Shown one piece after another: positions 45,442 to 53,812 of a stretch of DNA of 64,000 bases. Numbering within the stretch: the first letter of the stretch is position 1; each line of letters begins with the position of its first letter. Under the pieces are notes generated by a model, which worked only from the letters and a program-made list of their open reading frames with translations, made no database searches and was not told the origin of the DNA. A program made the position numbers and the translations under genes. Origin of the DNA: JAWVYT01 sp046483065 (GTDB taxonomy: Bacteria > Gemmatimonadota > Gemmatimonadetes > Longimicrobiales > RSA9). The stretch covers positions 147,029 through 211,028 of the forward strand of contig JAWODW010000044.1 of the NCBI GenBank assembly GCA_046483065.1, written 5' to 3'.

Positions 45442-46110
45442 ATGCCATCAGAATTCCTACGCGTGACCGAGGTCTTCCACAGCATTCAGGGCGAGTCCAC
45501 CTGGGCGGGGCTGCCGTGCACCTTCGTGCGCCTCACCGGCTGCCCGCTGCGGTGCGTCTGGTGTGACACCGAGTACGCGTTCCACGGTGGTGAGAAGCGG
45601 ACGATCGACGAGATCCTCGCCGAGGTGGCGGGGATCGGGACCCGGCTCGTCGAGATCACCGGCGGGGAGCCGCTGGTCCACAAGGGTGCGTTCACCCTCG
45701 CCCGCCGGCTCCTCGACGAGGGGTACACCGTGCTGGTGGAGACCTCCGGCGCCCTCGACATCGCCGCCCTGGACGACCGCTGCCACGTGATCATGGACCT
45801 GAAGTGTCCGGGCTCCGGGGAGGAATCGAAGAACCGCTGGTCGAACCTGGACCACCTGGATGGTGGCGACGAGCTGAAGTTCGTCATCACCGACCGCGCG
45901 GACTACGAGTGGGCCCGTGCCGTGGTCCGGGACCGCGGCCTGGATCAGCGCCTCGAGAACGGCACCCTGCGGGCCATCCTCTTCTCGCCCGTCTGGGGGC
46001 AGCAGGATCGCCTCGCCCTCGCCGAGTGGATCCTCGAGGACCGGCTCCCCGTCCGCTACCAGCTCCAGCTCCACAAGCTGGTCTGGGGCCCCGACGTGGC
46101 CGGCGTCTAG
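45442..46110 (+). CDS. queE: 7-carboxy-7-deazaguanine synthase
   Basis: A radical SAM enzyme (222 residues) that converts 6-carboxytetrahydropterin to 7-carboxy-7-deazaguanine in the queuosine/7-deazaguanine pathway. It has the FHSIQGESTWAGLPCTFVRLTG start, the cluster motif CPLRCVWCD (Cys-x3-Cys-x2-Cys), EITGGEPLVH, VETSGALDI and DLKCPGSGEESKNRW, all typical of QueE. The ATG is 7 bp before the conserved strand's first codons. No other que gene is adjacent. Downstream is a convergent MazG-like gene with a 41-bp gap. Confidence 0.94.
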   Translation: MPSEFLRVTEVFHSIQGESTWAGLPCTFVRLTGCPLRCVWCDTEYAFHGGEKRTIDEILAEVAGIGTRLVEITGGEPLVHKGAFTLARRLLDEGYTVLVETSGALDIAALDDRCHVIMDLKCPGSGEESKNRWSNLDHLDGGDELKFVITDRADYEWARAVVRDRGLDQRLENGTLRAILFSPVWGQQDRLALAEWILEDRLPVRYQLQLHKLVWGPDVAGV

Positions 46111-46151
46111 GCGACGAGCGCGACCCCCCACCACCCGCCCCATCCCCACCC

Positions 46152-46484
46152 CTACTTCCGCGTCCACCGCTCCGCGTCCCGGGTCTCGTACTTCTCCAGC
46201 ACCCGCCCGAGCGCCTCGCCCAGGTCGATGTCGTGGGAGTTGGCCAGGGTGATGACCACGAAGAGGATGTCGGCGATCTCCTCGGCCAGGTCGGCCTCCA
46301 GCTCATCCGGCTTCTTCGGCTTGGACCCGTACCGATGGTTCAGCTCCCGGGCCAGCTCCCCCACCTCCTCGGTGAGCCGCGCCAGGATCGAGAGCGGCGG
46401 CCAGTAGCCCTCCTCGAAGCGGGAGGCCCAGGCGTCCACGGCCTCCTGGGCCTCGGCCAGTGTCAGTTCATCGTCGGAGCTCAT
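46152..46484 (-). CDS. MazG-like nucleotide pyrophosphohydrolase
   Basis: A 110-residue single-domain all-alpha NTP pyrophosphohydrolase, which hydrolyses (d)NTPs to NMP and PPi, a house-cleaning role. The metal-binding motifs are EEVGELARELNH (about 39-50) and LAEEIADILFVVITLAN (about 66-82), the ExxE and ExxD helices of the MazG superfamily. The start is the ATG at 46482-46484; upstream sequence in the frame is repeat DNA. It stands alone. Confidence 0.9.
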   Translation of the reverse strand: MSSDDELTLAEAQEAVDAWASRFEEGYWPPLSILARLTEEVGELARELNHRYGSKPKKPDELEADLAEEIADILFVVITLANSHDIDLGEALGRVLEKYETRDAERWTRK

Positions 46485-46904
46485 GGCGTGTCCGGGTCGA
46501 ATGAGGTCTGGGCAACCGCGGAGCCGCGGAGACGCGGAGCACTCGCGGAGGGTTCCTTTTGTTGGTCCGGTGGAGTCCGGGCTCGCGGCGGAAGACGCCG
46601 GTGCCTCGCGGAGCAGCCTTCCGTCGGCGCCCGGCCCCGTCGCCCGGACTCTGATGTAGCGATGAGTCCCGATTCCCGCCGCGAGCTCCGACCCACGAGC
46701 ACCGGATTCCGCCCTGCCGGCGATTCCTGATCCTCGCCGCGAACCCTGCCTCGCCCGGCAAGACCTCAATGCAGTTCTCCGCGTATGCTCCGCGCCTCCG
46801 CGGCTCCGCGGTGAACCGTGCGCCTGTCGTAGCCGCCCCCGTGAGTGCGCCGCAGCCCGAGGCCCCCGTGAGCGCGCGTCCCCGGTACGCATGCGACGCG
46901 GTGG
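46485..46904. repeat. Gene-free stretch bounded by inverted CTCCGCG-type repeats
   Basis: No gene is seen in 420 bp. Copies of the GC repeat lie at 46513-46551 (CAACCGCGGAGCCGCGGAG...) and, inverted, at 46773-46815 (...CTCCGCGGCTCCGCGGTGAAC), bracketing about 220 bp. The 46733 region has TCGCCGCGAACC, also present at 45349. No promoter could be fixed. Confidence 0.7.
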
Positions 46905-48032
46905 TCACCCTCGCAGCCTGCTCAGCACTTCCACCACCCGGTCGATCTCGGCCTCGGTGTTGTAGAAATGCGGGCTCACCCGGACGTAGCCGGGGCGGGC
47001 GTCGACGATGATCCCGGCGCCGGCCAGCCCGTCCACGGCGGCGTGGGGTTCTGCGTGCTCGATCATGACGATGGCGGACCGGGCGCTCCGGTCGGGGGCC
47101 ACGTTCATGGTGAAGCCTGCGTCCCGGGCGGCCCCGATCAGCCGCTCCGTCAGCGCGCGGTTCCGCTCCCGGATGGCGGGCACGCCGATCTCGTCGATGA
47201 TCTCCTGGCCGCCCAGCGCGGTGTGGACGGTGTGCAGCGCGGGGGTGCCGAGCTCGTAGCGGCGGGCGTCGTCCTTCGGCGCGTAGCGGGAAATGTCGAA
47301 GTCGAACTGGTCGGCGGCACCGAACCAGCCGGCGGTGGTGGGCCGGATCGTGTTCCAGAGCGCCGGCCGCACCCAGGTGTAGGCGAGCCCCGGCCCGCCC
47401 AGGAGCCACTTCAGCGGTCCGGTGATGAGGACGTCCACGTGGGAGGCGACGACGTCGATCGGCACCTGCCCGGCGCTCTGGTACGCGTCCACCAGGAGCA
47501 GCGCGCCGGCCTCGTGGGCGATCTCCGCCAGCGCCTTCAGGTCCTGGATGGCACCGGTGGTGAAGAAGACGTGGCTGGTGGCGAGGACGGCCGTCCGCTC
47601 GTCCACCGCGTCGGCCCATCGCTCGAGATCGATGGTCGTGCCGTTGTCGGTAGGGACCCGTACGACCTCCACGTCCGGGCGGGCCATCCACTGGTACGCC
47701 AGCGTGGGGAAGTCGAGGTCGGAAACGACGACGCGGTTCCGGCGCCCGTAGTCGACCCCCGAGGCGATGACCGCAAGCGCCGCGGAGACCGAGGCCGAGA
47801 GGGCGATCTCGTCCTCACCGGCGCCGATCATGGCGCCGACCCGGCCGCGCAGGTCGGCCAGCCGAGCCATCCACGTCTCATACCACGCCGAGGCGCCGTA
47901 CCGGTGCCACTCGTTGCGGAAGTCCCGCAGTCGCTGCTCCGCCCGGCGCGAGAGCGCGCCCAGGGAGCAGGAGTTGAGATAGGTCGTATCGGCGAGGATC
48001 GGAAACTCCTCGCGCCAGTCGGTCCAGTTCAT
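46905..48032 (-). CDS. Class V aminotransferase-fold PLP enzyme (kynureninase/cysteine desulfurase-like)
   Basis: A 375-residue PLP enzyme. Markers: TTYLNSCSLGALSRRAEQRL at the start, IALSASVSAALAVIASGV, VVVSDLDFPTLAYQW, VLATSHVFFTTGAIQDLKALAEIAHEAGALLLVDAYQSAGQVPIDV (cofactor Asp and Gln), and ITGPLKWLLGGPGLAYTWVRP with the Schiff-base Lys. The end has GYVRVSPHFYNTEAEIDRVVEVL. This fits the aminotransferase class V group; whether it is a desulfurase, kynureninase-like lyase or isopenicillin-epimerase-like enzyme is not decidable. The ATG at 48032 is chosen because family homology begins there. Confidence 0.85.
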   Translation of the reverse strand: MNWTDWREEFPILADTTYLNSCSLGALSRRAEQRLRDFRNEWHRYGASAWYETWMARLADLRGRVGAMIGAGEDEIALSASVSAALAVIASGVDYGRRNRVVVSDLDFPTLAYQWMARPDVEVVRVPTDNGTTIDLERWADAVDERTAVLATSHVFFTTGAIQDLKALAEIAHEAGALLLVDAYQSAGQVPIDVVASHVDVLITGPLKWLLGGPGLAYTWVRPALWNTIRPTTAGWFGAADQFDFDISRYAPKDDARRYELGTPALHTVHTALGGQEIIDEIGVPAIRERNRALTERLIGAARDAGFTMNVAPDRSARSAIVMIEHAEPHAAVDGLAGAGIIVDARPGYVRVSPHFYNTEAEIDRVVEVLSRLRG

Positions 48033-48209
48033 GGGGCCGAACGTAGATCGGGGTGGGGGGCGGAGCAAGGCGGTAACGGCCGGCGGGGGCCGCCCGCCCG
48101 CCGGCGACGGCGGGCACGGCTTCTCGCCACCGGAAGAGTGGGTTCGCGCCCGGAGCCGGACCGGCCCCGGGCGCCCTCCGACCCCGACATGCGGCGCCGC
48201 TGTCCGGTC

Positions 48210-48704
48210 TCACATTGCCGGTGTGGTGACCTCGAGGGTAAAGGTGTTCTCGTAGTCGCAATGGCCCTCGTGGTCGAGGCAGAGCTCCACGGCGGTGGTG
48301 CCGGCGGTCAGCGTCTCGAGCTCGCCATGGATCGCCACATGCTCTTCGGTTTCCGTTCCGGTGTGCGCCTCGGGCGTGAAGGTCGCCACGGAGCTGTCCA
48401 GGATCGTGACAAGCAGATCGTCCTCGTGCTCGGCGCTGTCCTCGTGGTCCGCCGGCAGCTCGTGGCCGTCCTCGTCGAGGAGGGCGACCTCTATCTCGTA
48501 GATCGCGCCCGCATCCAGGCTCAGCTGCGGTGTGCCGCCGTCGGCGTCCATGAACCGGAGCGCCTCGAGGCCGTCCACCATGACCACGAAGCCCGAGGCC
48601 TCGAGATGCTCTTCCACGTCGGTGGGGTCATCGCACGCGCCGAGCAGCAGTCCGGCGGCCAGCAGCGGCAGGGTGGTCTTCGTCACTGTTCGTGTGTTCC
48701 TCAT
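48210..48704 (-). CDS. Hypothetical acidic, His-containing lipoprotein next to the ZnuD-like receptor
   Basis: A 164-residue lipoprotein (lipobox LGAC, Cys25) with a good Shine-Dalgarno (AAAGGAG) before the ATG. The mature protein is rich in Asp, Glu and His (DVEEHLEASG, HELPADHEDSAEHEDD, HTGTETEEHVAIHGE, CLDHEGHCDYE) and has a strand-rich, Ig-like pattern. Such composition suggests metal binding, which fits its place 26 bp downstream of a ZnuD-like TonB receptor on the same strand. The role as a metal-binding accessory is inferred; no named family is recognised. Confidence 0.75.
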   Translation of the reverse strand: MRNTRTVTKTTLPLLAAGLLLGACDDPTDVEEHLEASGFVVMVDGLEALRFMDADGGTPQLSLDAGAIYEIEVALLDEDGHELPADHEDSAEHEDDLLVTILDSSVATFTPEAHTGTETEEHVAIHGELETLTAGTTAVELCLDHEGHCDYENTFTLEVTTPAM

Positions 48705-48730
48705 GTCATTCTCCTTTGGGTAGGGGTGCG

Positions 48731-51091
48731 TCAGAACGACGCTTCGTATGTCAACGTCAGGCCGAGCCCGGCCTCCGGGCTCAGCTCCTTGATCCGGGAC
48801 AGGTGGTTCCGGTACAGCTCGTTCGTGAGGTTCGTGGCCCGCAGGGTGACCGAGTGGATCCGGTCTCCGGGGAACCAGCGGTAGCCCAACCCCGCGTTCA
48901 GGAGCCCGTAGCCGTCGGTGGGCAGGTAGTCGCCGGGGGTGGGCCGGCACGGGTCACCGGGGGCGACCTCGTCGCAGTAGCCCGGCACGCCTGCCGGCAG
49001 TTCCGGCCGGGCGGGGACCCGCTCCTGGGTGACCGCCCACCGCCACCCCAGCTCGGCGTACCACCCCTTCGGCTGCCAGCGGAGGGTGAGGCTGCCGTTC
49101 ACGGGGGGGATGAGGGGGAGCGGTTCGTCCAGCGTCAGGTTGTGAGCCCGGACCCACGATGCCTTGCCGTCCAGGACCACGTCACCCACGGCCGCCCACC
49201 GGGCGGAGGCTTCGGCGCCCACGAACCGGGCGTCGGTATTCACGTGCCGGTAGATGAAGAGACTGCCCCGCCGGTCACCCGTATTGGTCGGGTAGGTGTA
49301 GTTCCCGATCTCGTTCCAGAAGACGCCGGCCTCGGCAGAGAGGCGAGGCCGGCTGATCCGGAGGAACAGGTCCGCGCCCAGCCCCACCTCGGCGTCGAGC
49401 TCCGGGTTCCCGACCTCGTACGTGTAGGCGGCCAGGTGCGGGCCCTGGGAGAACAGCTCGTCGGCCGATGGCGCCCGGAAGGCCCGGGAGAGGCTGGTCC
49501 CGAGGCGCCACCCCTCCCGGAACTGCCAGAGCACTGAGGCCGAGCCGGAGACGTTGTGGAAGGTCCGGTCCCGGACCGGGATCCCCCGGACATCGGCCAC
49601 GCCCGATGGCGTCACGTGGTGGACGTCGTACCGGGCGCCTACCTCTACGTGGGCCGCGCCCAGCTCCCAGTGCTCCACGCCGTACACGGCGCCGCTTCGC
49701 TCCGTGCTCCGGACCACGACCCGGCCGTTGTCCGACGTGTAGTCCTGCCACTGACCCCGGAGCCCGAACCCGCCCGCCCGGGCGTCCATGCCTTCCGGGC
49801 GCAGCACCAGCTCACCGGACGCCGTGTTCAGACCGAAGGCCGTGCCCACCGCGCCGGAGGCCTCGATCTCCCGGTGGTCGTACCGGGTTACACCCACGGT
49901 GGCCTTCAGGTGGCCGAGTCCGAGGGCGTTCGTCATGGCGCCCTCGCCCCGGACCGCTTCGCGTTCCATGTCCACGGTCACGCCCCGGGGGTGCCCGGAG
50001 ACCGAGTCCGGCGGGATGCCGTACGACGACCGGTAGCTGCGGACCGCGGCCCCGACATGACCCTCGTCGCCGACCCAGGCGGTGCCTACCGAACCGCTGT
50101 ACGTGTTGATGTCCGTGTTCGGCAGGACGCCCACCGGTGTCCGGGTGTCGCCGGCCCATCGTCCCGTGCCCTCGACGCGGAGGCCCAGCCGCCCGAAGGC
50201 CTGCTCGGCGTGGACGGCCGCGGTCCCGCCCGGCCGGGCCGACTGGCCCTGGAGCCGCAGGGAGCGCCGGGGCCGCTCCGGGATCGCCGTTGGGATCTCC
50301 TCGCGGATCACGTTCACCACACCGCCGAGCGCGTTGCTGCCGTAGAAGAGGGCCGCGGGCCCGCGCACGACCTCGATCCGCTTCGCCGAGGCCGCCTCGG
50401 CCGACACGGCGTGGTCCGGGCTGGTGGAGGAGACATCGCCGACCCGCTCCCCGTCCTCGAGGATCAGGATCCGGTCCCCGCCCAGTCCGCGGATCACGGG
50501 CCTCGCCGGGGCGGGTCCCATGGACGCCGAGGCCAGGCCGGCCTCGTCCTCGAGCGTCTCGGCCAGCGTCACGTCGAGCCGCTGCTGGAGGTCGCGGCCG
50601 CCGAGGACCTGGCCGAGGCTGTGGGCCTCCTCCCGGGAGCGGGCACCGAGTGCGGCGGTCACCATCAAGCCGGGGAGATCCAGTACCGAGCTCTGGAGCC
50701 GGACCCGGATCGGGCCGGGCGACGGGACCCGTACCGCGCGCGTCGCGGTCCCGTACCCGAGGTGCTCGAAGACCAGCGTGTAGGAGCCCTCGGGCAGCCG
50801 GTAGATTCGGAACGACCCGTCCTCGGCTGTAAGCCCCTGACGATCGAGCTCGCGGACCCGGACCAGGGTGGAGGCGAGGGGCTCGCCCGACGCAGAGTCG
50901 AGGACCACACCCCGGACCGCGAGCGTGTCCAGGAACACGGTGTCACGCACGGTGTCACGGCCCGACGCGGCAGGACGTGCGTCGGTCAGAGCCCGGGTCG
51001 GGGCCGGGGCGAGTATGAGTCCCGCCATCAGGGGGACGAGGGAGCCGAGAACGCGTCGTACGACGCGGCGCCGGTGATGTGCACCGTACAT
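48731..51091 (-). CDS. TonB-dependent receptor, ZnuD-like (probable metal importer)
   Basis: A 786-residue outer-membrane receptor. After a signal peptide comes a CnaB-like carboxypeptidase-regulatory domain (VRGVVLDSASGEPLASTLVRVREL), then the plug (RPVIRGLGGDRILILEDGERVGDVSSTSPDHAVS, AKRIEVVRGPAALFYGSNALGGVVNVI) and a 22-strand barrel. The DHAVS plug loop and the terminal LTNELYRNHLSRIKELSPEAG are features of the ZnuD zinc-receptor group. Neighbouring genes, an acidic His-containing lipoprotein downstream and a DUF2946-like protein upstream with a possible Fur-family site, support metal transport. Zinc specifically is inferred; other metals are possible. Confidence 0.87.
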   Translation of the reverse strand: MYGAHHRRRVVRRVLGSLVPLMAGLILAPAPTRALTDARPAASGRDTVRDTVFLDTLAVRGVVLDSASGEPLASTLVRVRELDRQGLTAEDGSFRIYRLPEGSYTLVFEHLGYGTATRAVRVPSPGPIRVRLQSSVLDLPGLMVTAALGARSREEAHSLGQVLGGRDLQQRLDVTLAETLEDEAGLASASMGPAPARPVIRGLGGDRILILEDGERVGDVSSTSPDHAVSAEAASAKRIEVVRGPAALFYGSNALGGVVNVIREEIPTAIPERPRRSLRLQGQSARPGGTAAVHAEQAFGRLGLRVEGTGRWAGDTRTPVGVLPNTDINTYSGSVGTAWVGDEGHVGAAVRSYRSSYGIPPDSVSGHPRGVTVDMEREAVRGEGAMTNALGLGHLKATVGVTRYDHREIEASGAVGTAFGLNTASGELVLRPEGMDARAGGFGLRGQWQDYTSDNGRVVVRSTERSGAVYGVEHWELGAAHVEVGARYDVHHVTPSGVADVRGIPVRDRTFHNVSGSASVLWQFREGWRLGTSLSRAFRAPSADELFSQGPHLAAYTYEVGNPELDAEVGLGADLFLRISRPRLSAEAGVFWNEIGNYTYPTNTGDRRGSLFIYRHVNTDARFVGAEASARWAAVGDVVLDGKASWVRAHNLTLDEPLPLIPPVNGSLTLRWQPKGWYAELGWRWAVTQERVPARPELPAGVPGYCDEVAPGDPCRPTPGDYLPTDGYGLLNAGLGYRWFPGDRIHSVTLRATNLTNELYRNHLSRIKELSPEAGLGLTLTYEASF

Positions 51092-51171
51092 AGAAACACC
51101 TGACAGAATGAGATCGGCCGCGGCCGGGGCGTCCGGCCGCGCGATTCACTACCACGTGATGTGGAGGTCGG

Positions 51172-51543
51172 TCAGGCGTGGGGCGGCGCTCGAGCGCGGA
51201 GCCCGGTGAGATGGGCGCCGCCCGGGATCTGGTGGACGACGTCCAGGCCGATACCGTGGCGCTCGACGGAAAGTACGGGGAGCGCCGGCGCCGACCCGGA
51301 GCCCATCGGCAGGGTCGAGAGGAGCCGGCACGCCAGACACGTCAGCTCGTCGTGGAACGGTTGGCAGCCGGCGTTGCCTTCGGCGCCGAGATGGTCCGCG
51401 TGGTAGCTGGGCGTCGGTGGCGGGTCCCCCAGGGCGAGGGCCGGGACCACGCCGAACTGCGCCGCCACCAGAAAGACGGCCAGGAGGCGAACCGGTCCCC
51501 GCAGTACGGAAGGACGGCCGGTGTGGAACGCGCGTCGGAACAT
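51172..51543 (-). CDS. Small secreted DUF2946-like protein with His/Cys motifs
   Basis: A 123-residue protein. A basic N-terminus and hydrophobic stretch (LRGPVRLLAVFLVAAQFGVVPALA) form a signal or anchor. The mature part has HADHLG, then CQPFHDELTCLACRLLSTLP, a His/Cys arrangement resembling short DUF2946-type proteins found next to metal-responsive TonB receptors. Upstream ATGs at 51567 and 51654 exist. I chose 51543 because a good -35 and a dyad lie just before it, which would make the message leaderless. It is the first gene of the presumed metal-uptake unit, with the receptor 80 bp downstream. Confidence 0.65.
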   Translation of the reverse strand: MFRRAFHTGRPSVLRGPVRLLAVFLVAAQFGVVPALALGDPPPTPSYHADHLGAEGNAGCQPFHDELTCLACRLLSTLPMGSGSAPALPVLSVERHGIGLDVVHQIPGGAHLTGLRARAPPHA

Positions 51544-51579
51544 GAACGAAATGAAAATCGGAATCATTCGGGATGTCAA
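51544..51579 (-). promoter_or_regulatory. Candidate promoter overlapped by a Fur/Zur-like dyad
   Basis: On the minus strand, TTGACA (51574-51579), a 17-bp spacer and TTTCAT (51551-51556) place the transcription start at about 51543-51544, the ATG of the DUF2946-like gene. GAATGATTCCGATTTTCATTTC (complement at 51548-51569) has GAATGA/TCATTTC half-sites, resembling Fur-family operators, and covers the spacer and -10. This would repress when metal is bound. It is inferred from symmetry only. Confidence 0.4.
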
Positions 51580-51674
51580 GCTCCCCACGTGTTGAGCGCG
51601 GAGGCGTGGCACCCGATAATCTAGTGGACGCGGCATCGCGCAGCGCGCGGACACCAGGCGAAAGGAGAACCAGG

Positions 51675-52022
51675 ATGGCCGATACGATCTTCGGGAAGAT
51701 CATAGAAGGTGAAGTCGACGCGGACGTGGTCTACAAGGACGACCTCGTCACGGCGTTCCGGGATGTGAACCCGCAGGCGCCGGTCCACGTCCTGATCGTG
51801 CCCAACGAGCGGATCCCGACGGTGGCGGACGTGGAGGCCCATCACGAGACTACGCTGGGCCGGATGTTCACCGTGGCCCGGAAGCTCGCCGAGGACGAGG
51901 GCATCGACGAGGACGGGTTCCGGCTCATCGTGAACACCCGCGAGCACGGCGGCCAGGAGGTATTCCACCTCCACATGCATCTCCTCGGCGGCCGGCCGCT
52001 GGGGCCGATGCTGGCTCGCTAG
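51675..52022 (+). CDS. HIT-family hydrolase (HinT-like)
   Basis: A 115-residue histidine-triad protein of the purine nucleoside phosphoramidase (HinT) group. It opens ADTIFGKIIEGEVDADVVYKDD, followed by AFRDVNPQAPVHVLIVPNERI, VNTREHGGQEVFHLHMHLLGGRPLGPM with the HLHMHLL triad (H-x-H-x-H-x-x). The length and C-terminus are standard. A strong Shine-Dalgarno (AAAGGAG) precedes the ATG. It diverges from the DUF2946-like gene. Confidence 0.94.
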   Translation: MADTIFGKIIEGEVDADVVYKDDLVTAFRDVNPQAPVHVLIVPNERIPTVADVEAHHETTLGRMFTVARKLAEDEGIDEDGFRLIVNTREHGGQEVFHLHMHLLGGRPLGPMLAR

Positions 52023-52024
52023 AG

Positions 52025-52065
52025 CCGACGACTCATGGGCCGGCGGCCCGCGGCCGGCCCGTCGG
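52025..52065. terminator. Bidirectional terminator-like hairpin
   Basis: An inner 8-bp stem GGGCCGGC/GCCGGCCC (52037-52044 with 52053-52060) and flanking CCGAC/GTCGG pairs. It sits between the convergent HIT gene and the barrel-protein gene. No T-run. Confidence 0.5.
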
Positions 52066-52104
52066 TGTTCTCGGGCGGCGGCTCTCGGCGCGGCGGTGCT
52101 CGGA

Positions 52105-53454
52105 CTAGCGGAGCACCGACCAGGGGAACCGGTTGTTCACCACGTTGTTGTAGATGGAGCCGAATCGGTAGTTGAAGCCGATCTCAAAGCCGTACTGGTA
52201 GCCAGTGGCCAGCTGCCGTCGCTGCCGGAGGATCTCTTCCGGTGTTGACCCCGCCCGCGGCAGGTAGACCTGGTCGCGGATCAACTGGTAGTTGCCCTGG
52301 ATCCGCAGATCGAAGCCGCGGAACAGGCGGAAGTTGACCCGAGCCCGGGTCGCGAGGCGGTACTTGGAGAAGTCGTGCAGAAGGTTCGAGGCCTCGGCGG
52401 AGAACGAGACGTTGCCCCACGGCTGACGGGTGTCGTAGACGGCCACGAGCTTGTGGTCGTAAAGCGTCTCCTCGATCTTGTCGAAGACCGTGGTGTCCTC
52501 GTACTCGACCCGGGAGAACCCGACCTGGTAGTGGAAGATGAACTGCCGGCGGTTGGCCTCCTCGTACGGGAAGAAGTTCCACTCCAGCGCCGCAGCCGCG
52601 CGCCCGCCCACCTTCCGGTTCAGGTTCGTCGACGTATTCACCTCCAGGACGGTCCCCGCCGACCAGTGAGGCGAAAGGCTGCGCACCGCCAGGACGTCGA
52701 ACTCCCAGTCGTCGGTCTCGTTGGTGTACGTCGTGCTGTCGTCGAGCTCGAACCGCTCGTACTGATGATCCCCGTCCAGCCCGATGTTGATCTTCCAGTC
52801 CGGCGTGGTCCGGTTCGCGCTCAGCCGTCCCCCGATCTCGTAGCTGCTCTGCTGTTCCTCGCCGTCCGCCTCGAAATCGGTGCTGACGGAAAAGACCCAG
52901 AGGTGCCATGGGTCGTCGGCCGCGAGAGCCAGCTCGTCCGTCGTCGGCTCCGTCGCCGGCTCCAGGGCGGTGATGCTCAGCTCATCCAGGTAGCCGCGTC
53001 GGGCCACGTACGGGACCAGCCCACCCTTGAACGTCCGCACCAGCGCGCCCAGGACCTCGTCCCGGGTGTCCGTATCACTCGTGGTCTCCTCGAGGCGGAG
53101 GTCGGTGCCCGCGAAGTCGCCGAGCCCGATGAAGTCGAACACGTACTGCCGGCCCCCGCCCGCGCTCTGGCTCGTCACGATCACGTGGACGTCCGCCACC
53201 GTCCGCTCCCGCACCCAGTCCACGAACGTGATCTCCGTCCGGAACTCCTGCCGGTCGCAGCCATGGGTCTGGCAGTCCAGGAAGACCCGCACGCGATCCG
53301 GCGACCCGTTCTGGGCCACGGCGGGCGCTACCGCCGCCGCGAGCGCCATCACGGCCGGCAACGCGAACACCAGGAAGGCTGCTCTCCAGGAAGAGGTCCC
53401 GCTCCGCGGGCTTGCGTAGTCGCCGGCGTGCGCCGGGTTCAAGATTGTCGTCAT
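52105..53454 (-). CDS. Outer-membrane beta-barrel protein, hypothetical
   Basis: A 449-residue exported protein. The signal segment ends in AAAVAPAVAQ. The N-terminal part (VRVFLDCQTHGCDRQEFRTEITFVDWVRERTVADVHVIVTSQSAGGG) is a small soluble domain of a type often seen in such Gemmatimonadota proteins. From about 190 on, alternating strands (WKINIGLDGDHQYERFELDD, EWEFDVLAVRSLSPHWSAGTVLEV, FDLRIQGNYQLIRDQVYLP) form a barrel, ending FGSIYNNVVNNRFPWSVLR. It recalls DUF481-like barrels but is not clearly one. The ATG at 53454 has GAGGGACAGG before it. Function unknown. Confidence 0.75.
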   Translation of the reverse strand: MTTILNPAHAGDYASPRSGTSSWRAAFLVFALPAVMALAAAVAPAVAQNGSPDRVRVFLDCQTHGCDRQEFRTEITFVDWVRERTVADVHVIVTSQSAGGGRQYVFDFIGLGDFAGTDLRLEETTSDTDTRDEVLGALVRTFKGGLVPYVARRGYLDELSITALEPATEPTTDELALAADDPWHLWVFSVSTDFEADGEEQQSSYEIGGRLSANRTTPDWKINIGLDGDHQYERFELDDSTTYTNETDDWEFDVLAVRSLSPHWSAGTVLEVNTSTNLNRKVGGRAAAALEWNFFPYEEANRRQFIFHYQVGFSRVEYEDTTVFDKIEETLYDHKLVAVYDTRQPWGNVSFSAEASNLLHDFSKYRLATRARVNFRLFRGFDLRIQGNYQLIRDQVYLPRAGSTPEEILRQRRQLATGYQYGFEIGFNYRFGSIYNNVVNNRFPWSVLR

Positions 53455-53812
53455 CCTGTCCCTCGTTTGAATACCGATCGGATGTGATGGGCCACTTAAC
53501 ACGACGTGCGCCCGGCCGAAAACGTTGTTGCCCGCCCTGGTCAGGAATCTCCCTACGGGGGGCCCCCATTCTTCCCTACATCCGGTTCCGCGGTTCTCCC
53601 CTTGTAGTCGAGACCGCTACACGCCATCCTCCATGGGAGGGAAGAGGCCACGGCTGCCCCCTACGCAACATCAGGTCCGACAGCGGCATGGACCTGCCGG
53701 CCGGCTCCCTTCGAACGACCTTCCCGGGCCCGCGAGGGCCCTGACTCATAGATACGGATCACGTCCGCCGATTGCGGTGGGCATCGGCCAGGAATCGCAC
53801 CAAGGGCGGTCC
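53455..53812. other. Spacer between divergent outer-membrane and respiratory operons
   Basis: 358 bp without a gene. The first 60 bp are relatively AT-rich and carry the barrel gene's leader. GGGGGGCCCCC near 53566 is a short perfect palindrome. No riboswitch or tRNA is seen. The promoter for the cytochrome operon should lie in the last 150 bp. Confidence 0.5.

Noticed and set aside
45442..46110. Anaerobic ribonucleotide reductase-activating protein
   Set aside because: The CX3CX2C cluster with the FHSIQGEST start and the DLKCPGSGEESKN segment is specific to QueE.
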